Source: FACHB-T130 sp042747725
Lineage (GTDB): Bacteria > Cyanobacteriota > Cyanobacteriia > Cyanobacteriales > FACHB-T130
Direction of reading: 5' to 3'
NCBI RefSeq assembly: GCF_042747725.1
Contig: NZ_JBHZGO010000101.1
Location: 124,001 to 188,000 of the forward strand
Length of the DNA: 64,000 nucleotides
A model generated the notes under the pieces. It did not search any database and was not told the DNA's origin. It saw only the letters and a program-made list of their open reading frames with translations. Position 1 is the first letter of the stretch, and each line of letters begins with the position of its first letter. The position numbers were made by a program, and so were the translations under genes. This document shows, piece by piece, positions 7,669-15,899 of the stretch.

Positions 7669-9182
7669 GGAATCGCTTCTTTTTCCCAAATATATACACA
7701 TTTCCGAAGCTCAGACCGACCTCTATCTCTCATTTGCTGACTACTATTGCCCTTGCCACGATCCAATGTCCAAATGTATCGAGTTGTCAACCCGAAAGAC
7801 TCTGCCATATCAGATAAAATAAGGTCTACAGGTATCTCCTCACCAACATACTGAACGTTGTCATTTACTATTGCCACTATGCCCCCCGGCTTAAGGCTTC
7901 GAGCTAATTCATAAGTGACAAAGCACATTTCGTAAAAGTAATTATACACCATTCTGGCAATGTTGACGTTATTTAATTTTCCTTCTTTTTTAGCAGTTTT
8001 CAAAATTGTCAAAACTTCTTGTAACGCTGTCTGTTGTTGGAAAGTGGAATCGATTTTCAAAAAATCCTGAGCGCGTCCTATACTTGTGTAATACTGCTCT
8101 AGTTGAGTGCGTTTATCTCGATTCTCTACAGTGCATGAAAGCATTGCCTGACGTAGCTGCTTTACTTTCTCTTCAGTGCATCCCAGAAAGACTAGCTCAA
8201 GTGCATACGTGCGAGTGTAATCATATCGGTTCAAATAGGGCGGCGAAGTTATTACAAAATCAATAGTGCTTTCTTGCAGAGTGGGAAGAATTTCGAGGCA
8301 AGAGTTTTGGTAAAGTATAGGCTCCGGATTTTCAACATGACCAGGCTTTACGGTTGCCAATCCAGATAATAGACTATCACCAAATAAATCTAGTTGGATT
8401 GAGCAGACATCTAAATCTGATGTTATCTGCTTAAGTTTTTGGTAAATTGCATCAGAAAAAGTTAATATTTCTCCTTTATTAAAGGTTTTCTTTCCCTGAG
8501 AACGACCAGAACGGCCATCCCAACGCAAATATTGTCCATCTTTCCTGGTATAGCTAATATCCTCAAGTATACAAAAAGCAGCATATAGAAGTAAAGTGCG
8601 AATATCGTCATTCGTGACCAACTTGTGACAATAGGAAATATAACCAACCAGTTGTTTTTCTTCTAATGAAGGAAATGCCCCACGAGTAATCGCAATATGA
8701 TGAATTTGGTAGCAGGGGTTATAGTAATCTGCAAAGTTGATTTTTATTGTTTCAGTAACTACAAAATTAAACTCTTTAATATTGATTTTATTAGCTAAAA
8801 TTCGAGATTGTATTGCATAAATGCCGACAGGCAAAAGTTCAATCCCTATATTTTGCCACCCCAAGGAACTTGCAGCAAATAAAGCTGCACCACATCCCGC
8901 AAATGGATCGAGCAAAATACCCGGTTGTCGCTTGAAGTTTTGCAGGAGATAGGTAACTAATCGTTCTGAAAATCCTTCTTTATATTTAAACCAGCTATAA
9001 AATGGAGTTTCCTTATTGGCCTGAAAACTAACCAGCCTTCTGTTCAAACAAGGATTAGGAATGATTTTTGTCTTGAATTTTTCATAGAGAGCCGTTCTTG
9101 CTACTGAAGAATGAAGGGCTTGTGCAGAGTTAGTAATAGTGGAATTATTAACCCTATTCCCCTGTATCATCTGTTTCATCAC
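7665..9182 (-). CDS. DNA methyltransferase of a type II R-M system (SPPY type)
   Basis: A 505-residue SAM-dependent DNA methyltransferase. Motif I, LLDPFAGCGAALFAASSLG, lies near residue 90 and the catalytic motif IV, DFVITSPPYLNRYDYTRTYALEL, near residue 295; SPPY is typical of N4-cytosine (some N6-adenine) enzymes. A further motif, SLKPGGIVAIVNDN, lies near residue 445. The gene is first in a two-gene operon, overlapping its endonuclease partner by 4 bp. The predicted role is to protect host sites from the XcyI-like nuclease. XcyI-group partners modify CCCGGG with N4-methylcytosine, which would fit, but the recognition sequence cannot be read from the protein. AT-rich composition suggests transfer. 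Confidence 0.85.
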   Translation of the reverse strand: MMKQMIQGNRVNNSTITNSAQALHSSVARTALYEKFKTKIIPNPCLNRRLVSFQANKETPFYSWFKYKEGFSERLVTYLLQNFKRQPGILLDPFAGCGAALFAASSLGWQNIGIELLPVGIYAIQSRILANKINIKEFNFVVTETIKINFADYYNPCYQIHHIAITRGAFPSLEEKQLVGYISYCHKLVTNDDIRTLLLYAAFCILEDISYTRKDGQYLRWDGRSGRSQGKKTFNKGEILTFSDAIYQKLKQITSDLDVCSIQLDLFGDSLLSGLATVKPGHVENPEPILYQNSCLEILPTLQESTIDFVITSPPYLNRYDYTRTYALELVFLGCTEEKVKQLRQAMLSCTVENRDKRTQLEQYYTSIGRAQDFLKIDSTFQQQTALQEVLTILKTAKKEGKLNNVNIARMVYNYFYEMCFVTYELARSLKPGGIVAIVNDNVQYVGEEIPVDLILSDMAESFGLTTRYIWTLDRGKGNSSQQMRDRGRSELRKCVYIWEKEAIP

Positions 9183-9299
9183 TTATCAAGGCTCTCGCAA
9201 GGCGGAATGATAATTGTAATATTGTAGGGCAAAAGCTGCGTATCTCTGGTGAAAAGCGATCGCATTCCCAGCAAAACGCGATCGCGCCCCAAACAGCCT

Positions 9300-9316
9300 A
9301 TACTACCTAATAGTAT
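9300..9316 (+). promoter_or_regulatory. palindrome ATACTA-N5-TAGTAT upstream of antitoxin gene
   Basis: The arms ATACTA (9300-9305) and TAGTAT (9311-9316) form a perfect inverted repeat 15 bp before the RHH antitoxin start. RHH antitoxins typically bind such short palindromes as dimers to repress their own operon, so this is a candidate operator. No binding evidence exists. Confidence 0.4.
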
Positions 9317-9331
9317 GACTCTGCGTAGGAT

Positions 9332-9574
9332 ATGGCTAAAATCTCTATCTCATTGCCAGAGAAATTGCTGACTTACCTTGACCAAAAAGTTGAAAATCGC
9401 AGTGCTTTAATTGAATCTCTCTTGCAACAATGGCGACAGCAGCAAGAAGATGCAGCATTGGCTCAGGCTTGTTCCCTGGTAGATGAACTTGAATTAGGTT
9501 GGGAGTACGAATGGCAGAAAGCAGCGATTACAGATCGGGAAGCATCTGGATTCAAGCCTTCGATCCATCCGTAG
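9332..9574 (+). CDS. ribbon-helix-helix (CopG/MazE-like) antitoxin, orphan
   Basis: An 80-residue DNA-binding antitoxin-type protein. MAKISISLPEKLLTYLDQKVENRSALIESLLQ... has the beta-strand plus two helices of ribbon-helix-helix domains, and the C-terminal half (DELELGWEYEWQKAAITDREASG) matches the toxin-neutralising tail of cyanobacterial antitoxins paired with PemK/MazF toxins. A full toxin gene does not follow; only a short overlapping frame (9511-9666) has toxin-like residues at its start. The protein may therefore persist as a regulator or be decaying. A palindrome at 9300-9316 is a plausible autoregulatory operator. Confidence 0.75.
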   Translation: MAKISISLPEKLLTYLDQKVENRSALIESLLQQWRQQQEDAALAQACSLVDELELGWEYEWQKAAITDREASGFKPSIHP

Positions 9575-9666
9575 ACATTAATCTAAGCACAGCACAATAT
9601 AACATAGCTAAGGTAGCCAAATATCCGGTAAGAATGTTTTGCCGAAACCGCGTAGTGTTTGGTTAA
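9511..9666 (+). pseudogene. truncated PemK/MazF-like toxin start
   Basis: An ATG overlapping the antitoxin's 3' end opens a 51-codon frame beginning MAESSDYRSGSIWIQAFDPSV. This resembles the N-terminus of PemK/MazF toxins (xRGdIWlxdlDPsvG). Beyond about residue 25 the similarity disappears and the frame runs into the 3' end of the opposite-strand flavoprotein gene. The overlap position is exactly where cyanobacterial pemK-type toxin genes usually start. I infer a toxin gene cut off by a rearrangement; it is too short to be active. Confidence 0.5.
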
Positions 9667-11119
9667 TTGACCGACCAATTTGAATATGCGCCTCATCTGC
9701 TTCAACAGGTAGAATCAAAGCTTTACTCCCACGTCCAAAGCGTGAAATCACCAAATTTGCAGTCTCCAAACCTGTCACATAAGCCTTTTCTTGCGACCAG
9801 GAACCGTGACGGGTAACAATCCAATCACCGCTCATAAAGACATTCTTGATAGTCGTCTCTCCTGGCAACATATACTGATAGCTACCAGGGAAAAAGTGAG
9901 TCACCGCACGCGGTAGGCGGATTACACTACTGTCGATTACTTTCGCATCCCGAAAAGCTGGGATACAAGTTGCTAAATCTTGTTGTACAAGCGGCACAAT
10001 TTCCTCATTACTTAAAGGAAGAAACTGATTCGCGTGATAAAAATCTGCCTCAATAACTGTCCCTGGTTCATTGCGGTACTCATCATGCAAGGCATTTAAA
10101 TTGAAAAACGTCCATCCAGTTGTTGCATTAAAACCAAAACAGGCATTAGAAGGACGAGGAATATTAATTTTGCGGTCAAACCACAGGCGAGTTGCTAACA
10201 CATCAACCGCGCCCAAGTTGTGAATGTCCCGAAATTCCTTACGGTTTTGTAAGCTAGGGCTACCTGACACAATCTTCTTCATGCCGCTAATACCAACGGC
10301 AAAAATAACCGCATCTGCCTCAAACACTTCATCTCCACAGACAACCGCTGTCGCTTGATTATTGCTATCAACAATTACGTCACTGACTCGTCGGTTGGCG
10401 AGTAATTTTCCCCCAGCTTGTTCAATTCGTTCCACCCAAGGACGAAATATCATTTCTCCGACCGTTCCCCGGCACCAGACGACATCAAAATCCGGTTGGT
10501 GAGCCAAAATGAAGTAATAAAGCATACCCAGCGCGGCGGCGGCTGAACACTGCTCTCCTGGTGCAAACAAGCCCACCAACAGCATTGGCTCAAAGGAATC
10601 GCGGTAAAGTCGCGCCGAAACCCCAAAATCTTTGAAGAGTTCTCGTGCCGTTACAGAGTCATAGCGTCGCCAAGCTTCGTCGCTATTGTCAAAATCAATA
10701 ACTGCGTAGAGTAGAGGTAAAGCTGAGAGGCGATCGCTTAATGGCAACCGCTTAAATTGCGTGTAGAGAAAAGTCCCCAGCGGGGTGGGAAGTCGCGGTA
10801 AGTCTTGGAAAATGGGCGATTCTACTTCTAAACCAGCTGGAGAATACTGGGAGGAACGAGTCCAAGGCGTGAACGGATTCAGCCCTAATTCTTTTACCAG
10901 GGAGAAGATATTTCGGTAAGGATACCAGAAACCATGAATACCCGCTTCTACAGAGCGCCCCGCTGCTGTCTTCCAGCCTGCCACCAAGCCACCCGGATAG
11001 GAACCAGCTTCTAGAAGAGTTACGTCGTAGCCTTGACGCGCTAAGTGGTAGGTAGCCCCCAACCCTGCCCAACCAGCACCAACGACTACTATTTTTGGGG
11101 TTTGTGTTTCTGTTGGCAT
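9608..11119 (-). CDS. FAD-dependent carotene/phytoene desaturase-like oxidoreductase
   Basis: A 503-residue flavoprotein of the carotenoid desaturase/amine-oxidase superfamily. The N-terminal FAD-binding motif is IVVVGAGWAGLGATYHLARQGYDVTLLEAG, followed by GGLVAGWKTAAGRSVEAGIHGFW. The C-terminal signature VFMSGDWI...GSWSQEKAYVTGLETANLV is the family's FAD/substrate segment. It is close in layout to plant-type phytoene or zeta-carotene desaturases but diverged, so the substrate is uncertain. The ATG at 11119 is preferred because GGAG lies 9 nt upstream; two slightly upstream ATGs and a longer frame from 11182 lack such a site. The gene's 3' end overlaps the broken toxin frame on the other strand. 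Confidence 0.8.
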   Translation of the reverse strand: MPTETQTPKIVVVGAGWAGLGATYHLARQGYDVTLLEAGSYPGGLVAGWKTAAGRSVEAGIHGFWYPYRNIFSLVKELGLNPFTPWTRSSQYSPAGLEVESPIFQDLPRLPTPLGTFLYTQFKRLPLSDRLSALPLLYAVIDFDNSDEAWRRYDSVTARELFKDFGVSARLYRDSFEPMLLVGLFAPGEQCSAAAALGMLYYFILAHQPDFDVVWCRGTVGEMIFRPWVERIEQAGGKLLANRRVSDVIVDSNNQATAVVCGDEVFEADAVIFAVGISGMKKIVSGSPSLQNRKEFRDIHNLGAVDVLATRLWFDRKINIPRPSNACFGFNATTGWTFFNLNALHDEYRNEPGTVIEADFYHANQFLPLSNEEIVPLVQQDLATCIPAFRDAKVIDSSVIRLPRAVTHFFPGSYQYMLPGETTIKNVFMSGDWIVTRHGSWSQEKAYVTGLETANLVISRFGRGSKALILPVEADEAHIQIGRSINQTLRGFGKTFLPDIWLP

Positions 11120-11208
11120 CGCGCACATCTCCATTCTTTGTTCAGGATGAAAAGAACCCCACCCCCAAGCCCCTCCCCGCAAGCAAGGAGGGGGCTAAGA
11201 GAAGCTTT

Positions 11209-11241
11209 ATCTCGTTACCAGACTCAGCCTGGTAACGAGAT
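11209..11241. repeat. hairpin of the CTCGTT(C/A)CCAG dispersed family
   Basis: ATCTCGTTACCAG (11209-11221) and its perfect complement (11229-11241) enclose a 7-nt loop. The CTCGTTCCCAG...CTGGGAACGAG hairpin is, from memory, widespread in cyanobacterial genomes; a second copy lies at 38048-38076. It sits between the minus-strand DUF1499 and desaturase-like genes. Confidence 0.7.
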
Positions 11242-11291
11242 AACGATTCTTGCTTTTCTCTAGGGGCGAACCGATTGAGGAGGGTTTTACT

Positions 11292-11804
11292 CTACACCGA
11301 GCTTCTCAGTTCGTTGAGTTTGGCTCTAATGGTTTCGATTCTGTTACGGTTCACCCCCAAATCCGACTGTCCCAAGCGGGAGGCTGAACGAACCTGGATG
11401 ACTTTTGCGCCTTCATCCAGATAAAATTCCACATCATCGACAAACCCCATAAGCGCACTGGTGAATTCCGCGTAGAGGTAATTTTCAGTTTCGGTGATAA
11501 TTCTGGTTTTCGGGAGGGACTCGATAACTGTCTTGAGGTTAGCGATCGCTTCCGCTGGAGAAGAGTTGTACGTCAAAGGCTCAATTTTATTCTGGGCATC
11601 TTGGCTTTGGCTGCTGACACAGTTGGGCGTACTAGGACAGGGCGCTAGTTGACCTGACTGGACACCGAGATTAGTGGGTGGTTTTCCGGCAAACACGATC
11701 GTTCCTCCTGACAAAGCGGTAGTTGCCCCTATCCAACAGATAGCTGCTAAACATAAGGATAGAGAGATTAGAAGCCAACGCGACCGACTGGAAGTGATAT
11801 TCAT
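11292..11804 (-). CDS. DUF1499 family protein with N-terminal membrane/signal segment
   Basis: A 170-residue protein. Residues about 9-33 (WLLISLSLCLAAICWIGATTAL) form a signal peptide or membrane anchor, so the rest is probably periplasmic or lumenal. The body has the DUF1499 pattern: LAPCPSTPNCVSSQS, a central ...AEFTSALMGFVDDVEFYLD and VIQVRSASRLGQSDLGVNRNRIE. The biochemical role of DUF1499 is unknown to me. The ATG at 11804 overlaps by two bases the ATG of the divergent TPR gene, so its promoter must lie inside that gene or the true start is further in. The ribosome-binding site is weak (AGAGAA). Confidence 0.85.
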   Translation of the reverse strand: MNITSSRSRWLLISLSLCLAAICWIGATTALSGGTIVFAGKPPTNLGVQSGQLAPCPSTPNCVSSQSQDAQNKIEPLTYNSSPAEAIANLKTVIESLPKTRIITETENYLYAEFTSALMGFVDDVEFYLDEGAKVIQVRSASRLGQSDLGVNRNRIETIRAKLNELRSSV

Positions 11805-12273
11805 GAATGAATTCTCTATTAATTCGTTACTAGAAGACCTAAAAAATCCTGATGAAAACGTCCGCTATGAGGCTACAGCAGAGCTATGGCGCGTCTGGTT
11901 TCATCAAAAGGGAGCGGTGGGGTTTGAACTGCTTGGGCGATCGCAGACAATGCTGGAGGCAGGAGAGCTTGCCAAAGCTGAGGAGTTACTGACTGACCTG
12001 ATCGAGACTCAACCAAATTTCGCGGAAGCCTGGAATAGACGAGCCGTTCTTTACTATATTCTTAGGGAGTACAAAAAGGCGCTCCAAGACTGTCAAATGG
12101 CTGTTAAGCTCATCCCGTTCCACTTTGGGGCGCTGCATGGGATGGGGTTGTGCCATGCCGCACTGGGAGAATACAGCGCTGCCATTCAAGCTTTTCGACA
12201 AGCGCTGGAAATTCAGCCTTACGCCCTAGAAAATCAAAGATTGATTCTTGAATGTACAGCACAGTTGAGCTGA
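11803..12273 (+). CDS. tetratricopeptide repeat protein
   Basis: A 156-residue cytoplasmic scaffold-type protein. After an N-terminal segment (NPDENVRYEATAELWRVWF) that resembles a HEAT-like helix, it has about three TPR units: AGELAKAEELLTDLIETQPNF, AEAWNRRAVLYYILREYKKALQDCQ and FGALHGMGLCHAALGEYSAAIQAFRQALEIQP. TPR proteins mediate protein-protein contacts, and no partner can be named. GGAAG lies 9 nt before the ATG at 11803, supporting this start rather than an upstream in-frame start at 11674 that would lie wholly within the opposite-strand DUF1499 gene. The two genes start divergently from overlapping start codons. Confidence 0.8.
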   Translation: MNEFSINSLLEDLKNPDENVRYEATAELWRVWFHQKGAVGFELLGRSQTMLEAGELAKAEELLTDLIETQPNFAEAWNRRAVLYYILREYKKALQDCQMAVKLIPFHFGALHGMGLCHAALGEYSAAIQAFRQALEIQPYALENQRLILECTAQLS

Positions 12274-12373
12274 GGAATTTTCAGCAACAAGCAACAGCAC
12301 TTGTCACTCAAAAAACCCATACAATAAGAACTTTGGCAGCAAATGGCTACCTGACGGGGAGTAAATCAACTCC

Positions 12374-12407
12374 AAAAAAAATCGGTCGCCTTTGCTGAGA
12401 CGACCGA
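12374..12407 (-). terminator. rho-independent terminator of the aroQ transcript
   Basis: Read on the minus strand, TCGGTCG (12407-12401) pairs with CGACCGA (12388-12382) and is followed at once by eight T. It lies about 130 bp beyond the aroQ stop codon and fits an intrinsic terminator of that minus-strand transcript. Confidence 0.7.
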
Positions 12408-12536
12408 GCCAAGATGCTATGCGTTCAATGAAGCTCGTTTTCAGGCGATCGCTTGTTGCACCGGGAAGCAGCACCGAATCTCTTCTATGACTGGGTCATC
12501 AGTCCCCCAAACAGGGACAAGAACTTGCCACGAATT

Positions 12537-12995
12537 TTATTCACCGCCACTCTTTTGTCTCAAATGGTGAACTAGAGCGTGTAACCCCAAGCGGTAACTC
12601 TCTGCACCAAAGCCACTGATTTGCCCAATTGCAACGGGTGCGATATAAGAATGATGTCGGAAAGCTTCTCGTCGGTAAATGTTACTCAGATGCACTTCTA
12701 CAGTCGGAAGGTTAACAGCCGCGATCGCATCCCGTATCGCTACGCTGGTATGAGTATATGCCCCAGCGTTCATTAAAATTCCTTGGTGCTGCCCAAAGGC
12801 ATTCTGAATCGCATCCACTAAGACGCCTTCATGATTTGACTGTAAAGTAAATACCTTACAGTCGAGCGTTTGCCCTTCTTGTTCTAACAGGCGATTAATC
12901 TCATCCAACGTCACAGATCCATAAATCCCTGGTTCTCGGAGTCCCAATAGATTCAGGTTTGGTCCGTGCAGCACCAAAATAGTAACTGTGCCCAA
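12537..12995 (-). CDS. aroQ: type II 3-dehydroquinate dehydratase
   Basis: A 152-residue enzyme of the shikimate pathway (3-dehydroquinate to 3-dehydroshikimate), dodecameric and cytoplasmic in the family. The N-terminus ILVLHGPNLNLLGLREPGIYGS carries the active-site tyrosine (IYG), QSNHEG and NAGAYTHTS follow, and VEVHLSNIYRRE...FRHHS holds the catalytic histidine and the lid region. Length is normal. No ATG fits: an in-frame TGA lies six codons upstream and the only candidate in the right place is TTG at 12995, so translation probably starts at a non-ATG codon. A 46-aa small gene lies 24 bp upstream on the same strand and may be co-transcribed. Confidence 0.93.
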   Translation of the reverse strand: MGTVTILVLHGPNLNLLGLREPGIYGSVTLDEINRLLEQEGQTLDCKVFTLQSNHEGVLVDAIQNAFGQHQGILMNAGAYTHTSVAIRDAIAAVNLPTVEVHLSNIYRREAFRHHSYIAPVAIGQISGFGAESYRLGLHALVHHLRQKSGGE

Positions 12996-13018
12996 GGTTT
13001 CAGCAGCAACTCAATAGA

Positions 13019-13162
13019 CTAACTACGACGGCGCGACGATCTCTCATTCACTGGAATTGGAATCGGTTCGGGTTCCGGCTCAGCTTCCGGTCCCAGGAGC
13101 GTTTCGATGAGCTTGCGTGCCCATTCTTTGAGCTTTTCCAACACATTTTCTATATAGTCCAT
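13019..13162 (-). CDS. small conserved cyanobacterial protein, 47 aa
   Basis: The product MDYIENVLEKLKEWARKLIE continues with TLLGPEAEPEPEPIPIPVNE and ends in an Arg-rich tail. The first 22 residues form an amphipathic helix, followed by a Pro/Glu-rich extended segment and a basic end. I believe similar short proteins occur widely in cyanobacteria, always uncharacterised. AGGAG lies about 10 nt before the ATG at 13162, better than an in-frame start at 13207. The gene ends 24 bp before aroQ, so it probably shares its transcript. Confidence 0.6.
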   Translation of the reverse strand: MDYIENVLEKLKEWARKLIETLLGPEAEPEPEPIPIPVNERSSRRRS

Positions 13163-13329
13163 TGAATTGAAAACTCCTGCAATACAACCAGGATGAGTAC
13201 TTAACAACAGGGCAAACGTGAGAGTTTATGAATCCTATTGTAGTTAAGATTTATTCTAACCCTAGCACATTGGGAAAGAGGTGAGTAGTCTCACTATGGA
13301 TGTGTGTGCCTATGCAGCGTCTATCCGTC

Positions 13330-14601
13330 TTAAGATAGATCCGTAGTTAACTTTCTGGTTAATAATTTTCGCCGCAGTTGGTCAAGGGCAATACAGGCGC
13401 TGGCGTACCGAATAGAGTCTCGCTCTCGATTTTGACCCAGATGCTGCCTAAAACTTTCTACCGTGTCATCCGGCCCCGCTAGACCAATATAAACTAATCC
13501 CACCGGCTTGGTTTCCGTACCGCCTCCCGGTCCAGCGATGCCTGTGATACTGAGTCCCCAGGTGGTCGAGAGGCGCGTCTTTACGCCCACAGCCATTTGC
13601 TTGGCTACCGTGTCACTCACCGCTCCCATTTGGGCTAAGTCTTCTGGATTGACGCCCAAAAGGGAAATTTTCACCGAGTTGTCATAAGAAATGACGCCGC
13701 CCAAAAAATAATTGGAACTCCCGGCGACACTGGTTAGCATCTGCCCCAATCCGCCACCCGTACAGGATTCTGCTACCGAAAGCGTTTCACCGGCTTCTTG
13801 CAACCAAAAGCCGACAACAGAAGCTAGCGTGTCAGTGTCGGTGCCATAGTAATCCAGCCCTCCTATCTGTCGTAGTTGTTGCGCCACTGGCTCAATCAGT
13901 CCTAGCGCTTCCGGTTCTGACACCGCTTTTGCTGAGACTCGCAGCCTCACCTCTCCCTGAAGGGCATAAGGAGCAACTGTGGGGTTGGGTAGGTCGAGAA
14001 AGGGCGCGACTTTTTCAGCCAGAGCCGATTCGGCAATTCCCCAAAATTTTAACATCCGGCTGTAGATGATTTCTTTGCCCCAGCCTTGACTCTTGAGATA
14101 GGGGATGGCAGTTTCTTGCCACATCCGCTTCATTTCTGAAGGGACGCCGGGAAAGGTGAGAATCGTCAGACCCGTGCGGGGTTGCCAGATGATACCGGGG
14201 GCTGTACCGCCTGGATTGGGTAAAATTGAGGCGTCCTTGGGAATTAGCGCTTGTTTTCGATTGCTGGGGGTCATTTGACGCTCGCGCATGGCGTATTTGC
14301 GAGTAATGTCTGCGACGATTTCCGGTTGTTCTACCAAGGGAACGCCAAAAAAATCAGCGATCGCTTCCACTGTCAAGTCATCGGGAGTGGGACCCAGACC
14401 GCCGGTAAAGATCAGTAGATGGGATCTGCCGCTGGCAATTTCCAACACCTGCTTGAGACGCCCAGGATTATCTCCCACCACCGTTTGATAGTAGTGGGGG
14501 ATTCCCAGAAAGGCTAGTTGCTGCGCCAAAAATTGGGCGTTGCTATTGAGAATATCGCCGAGTAGCAGTTCCGTACCAACACAAATAATTTCAGCACTCA
14601 T
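13330..14601 (-). CDS. cinA: CinA family protein (competence/damage-inducible; NMN amidohydrolase)
   Basis: A 423-residue two-domain protein. The N-terminal MoCF-like domain starts MSAEIICVGTELLLGDILNSN and contains TGGLGPTPDDLTVEAIA; the C-terminal domain (about residues 260-415) contains SVAESCTGGGLGQMLTSVAGSS and GISITGIAGPGGGTETKPVGLVY-like sequence, the nicotinamide-nucleotide amidase region. The family recycles NMN in the pyridine-nucleotide cycle and is induced during competence in some bacteria. Length is typical. It lies 36 bp after the MraY/WecA-like gene on the same strand and the two are probably co-transcribed. Confidence 0.93.
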   Translation of the reverse strand: MSAEIICVGTELLLGDILNSNAQFLAQQLAFLGIPHYYQTVVGDNPGRLKQVLEIASGRSHLLIFTGGLGPTPDDLTVEAIADFFGVPLVEQPEIVADITRKYAMRERQMTPSNRKQALIPKDASILPNPGGTAPGIIWQPRTGLTILTFPGVPSEMKRMWQETAIPYLKSQGWGKEIIYSRMLKFWGIAESALAEKVAPFLDLPNPTVAPYALQGEVRLRVSAKAVSEPEALGLIEPVAQQLRQIGGLDYYGTDTDTLASVVGFWLQEAGETLSVAESCTGGGLGQMLTSVAGSSNYFLGGVISYDNSVKISLLGVNPEDLAQMGAVSDTVAKQMAVGVKTRLSTTWGLSITGIAGPGGGTETKPVGLVYIGLAGPDDTVESFRQHLGQNRERDSIRYASACIALDQLRRKLLTRKLTTDLS

Positions 14602-14637
14602 GCAAAAGTTTTTTATTTTTTAATTTTGTATTTCTCC

Positions 14638-15696
14638 TCATTCCTCACTCCTCATCCGCGAATTTCGCCAAACTTGCCAGCTGGTATACCCCAGTAATAA
14701 CGTTGCACCCATCGCATAAGCCACTCCGCTTGGTATTTTAGCCAACGCTAGCGCTAAACTTCCCACCCAGAGAGTCAAAGCGTAGATAAATAAAACTATC
14801 AAACGTTGCGGCAGACCCGCTTGCAGCAGCCGATGATGCAGATGGAATTTATCGCCAATAAAAGGCGAATTGCCGCGCCACAGCCGTTGCACAATCACCG
14901 CTGACATATCCACAATTGGCACAGCCAGAATCAGGTAAGGCAGCAGCACCGCAGTGACAGCAGTGCTTTTTACTAAGCCAATCACCCCGACACCGGCAAG
15001 GGTAAAGCCCATGAAATAGGCTCCGCCATCCCCCATAAAAATCTGAGCGGGGTTGAAATTATATCGAAGAAATCCCAATGCGCCACCGGCAAGCGCTGCG
15101 GCAATCAGTGCTGCCGCCGGTTGGTTCATAAACAAACTTACAATCAGCATCACCACGGCAGCGATACCAGAAACACCAGCAGCTAGACCGTCTAGACCAT
15201 CAATCCAATTGATGGCATTAGTCATACCTACTAGCCAAATGACGGTAATGGGCCAGCTAATTGTGTCTGGCAATGTTACCAATCCAGCGAAGGGAACTGT
15301 GAGGAAGTCAATTTGGACGCCGAGGTGCCAAGCCCAGCTGGCAATGATGATTTGCATAAACAGCCGCAAGAAAGGCGACAAACTAAACAAATCATCGGCT
15401 AAGCCAACCAGGAAAAAGCCAAGACCACCCACGGTAACGCCCCAAACTTCTAAGGATTTATCTGCGCTTAAAGCGCCAAATCCCCCGGTTCCCCAAACAA
15501 TCAGTAGGGCAATAATGGTGCCTGCAAAGATAGAGACACCTCCCACCCGCACGATAGGATGCTTATGGACTTTGCGTTCGCTGGGTAAATCAACCAGTCC
15601 CTTTTGGAGGCCAATTTTGTTCACAACGGGTGTTGCCCAGAGGACAACACAGGCAGATACGAGAAAGGCAACCAGGTGATACAGCTGGGGGGGCAT
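14638..15696 (-). CDS. MraY/WecA family polyprenyl-phosphate sugar-1-phosphate transferase
   Basis: A 352-residue integral membrane enzyme with about ten hydrophobic helices. Signature loops are VGLADDLFSLSPF (the Mg-binding DD), NAINWIDGLDGLAAG (catalytic NxxNxxDGxDGL) and MGDGGAYFMGF. These define the family that moves a sugar-1-phosphate from UDP-sugar to undecaprenyl phosphate. Absence of MraY-specific context and the presence of DLPSERKVHKHPIVRVGG favour the WecA/RgpG/TagO branch that starts O-antigen or other surface-polymer synthesis with GlcNAc-1-P. Substrate is inferred. It lies between glyA and cinA, all on the minus strand. Confidence 0.9.
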   Translation of the reverse strand: MPPQLYHLVAFLVSACVVLWATPVVNKIGLQKGLVDLPSERKVHKHPIVRVGGVSIFAGTIIALLIVWGTGGFGALSADKSLEVWGVTVGGLGFFLVGLADDLFSLSPFLRLFMQIIIASWAWHLGVQIDFLTVPFAGLVTLPDTISWPITVIWLVGMTNAINWIDGLDGLAAGVSGIAAVVMLIVSLFMNQPAAALIAAALAGGALGFLRYNFNPAQIFMGDGGAYFMGFTLAGVGVIGLVKSTAVTAVLLPYLILAVPIVDMSAVIVQRLWRGNSPFIGDKFHLHHRLLQAGLPQRLIVLFIYALTLWVGSLALALAKIPSGVAYAMGATLLLGYTSWQVWRNSRMRSEE

Positions 15697-15871
15697 CTGA
15701 AATTAAGTAGGGTACTAGACATCAGAAGGCAGAAATCAAAAAAAAGCTGTTAGCTGATTGCTAATCGCTATTGATCTTTCATCCTTCAAAACCATCGTCA
15801 GGCAGAGTCTACTACATTTCAGACGGGAAGAGGCACGTTTGGTGATGGGGAATTGGCAGTGGGGAATGGGT

Positions 15872-15895
15872 AGTAGGGGCATGGTCGCCCCTACT
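15872..15895. terminator. hairpin just downstream of glyA
   Basis: AGTAGGGGC (15872-15880) and GCCCCTACT (15887-15895) form a 9-bp stem with a 6-nt loop, five bases past the glyA stop. GTAGGGGC hairpins recur in cyanobacterial genomes; a transcription-ending role is inferred from position, and there is no following T-run on the minus strand. Confidence 0.5.
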
Positions 15896-15899
15896 ATTT

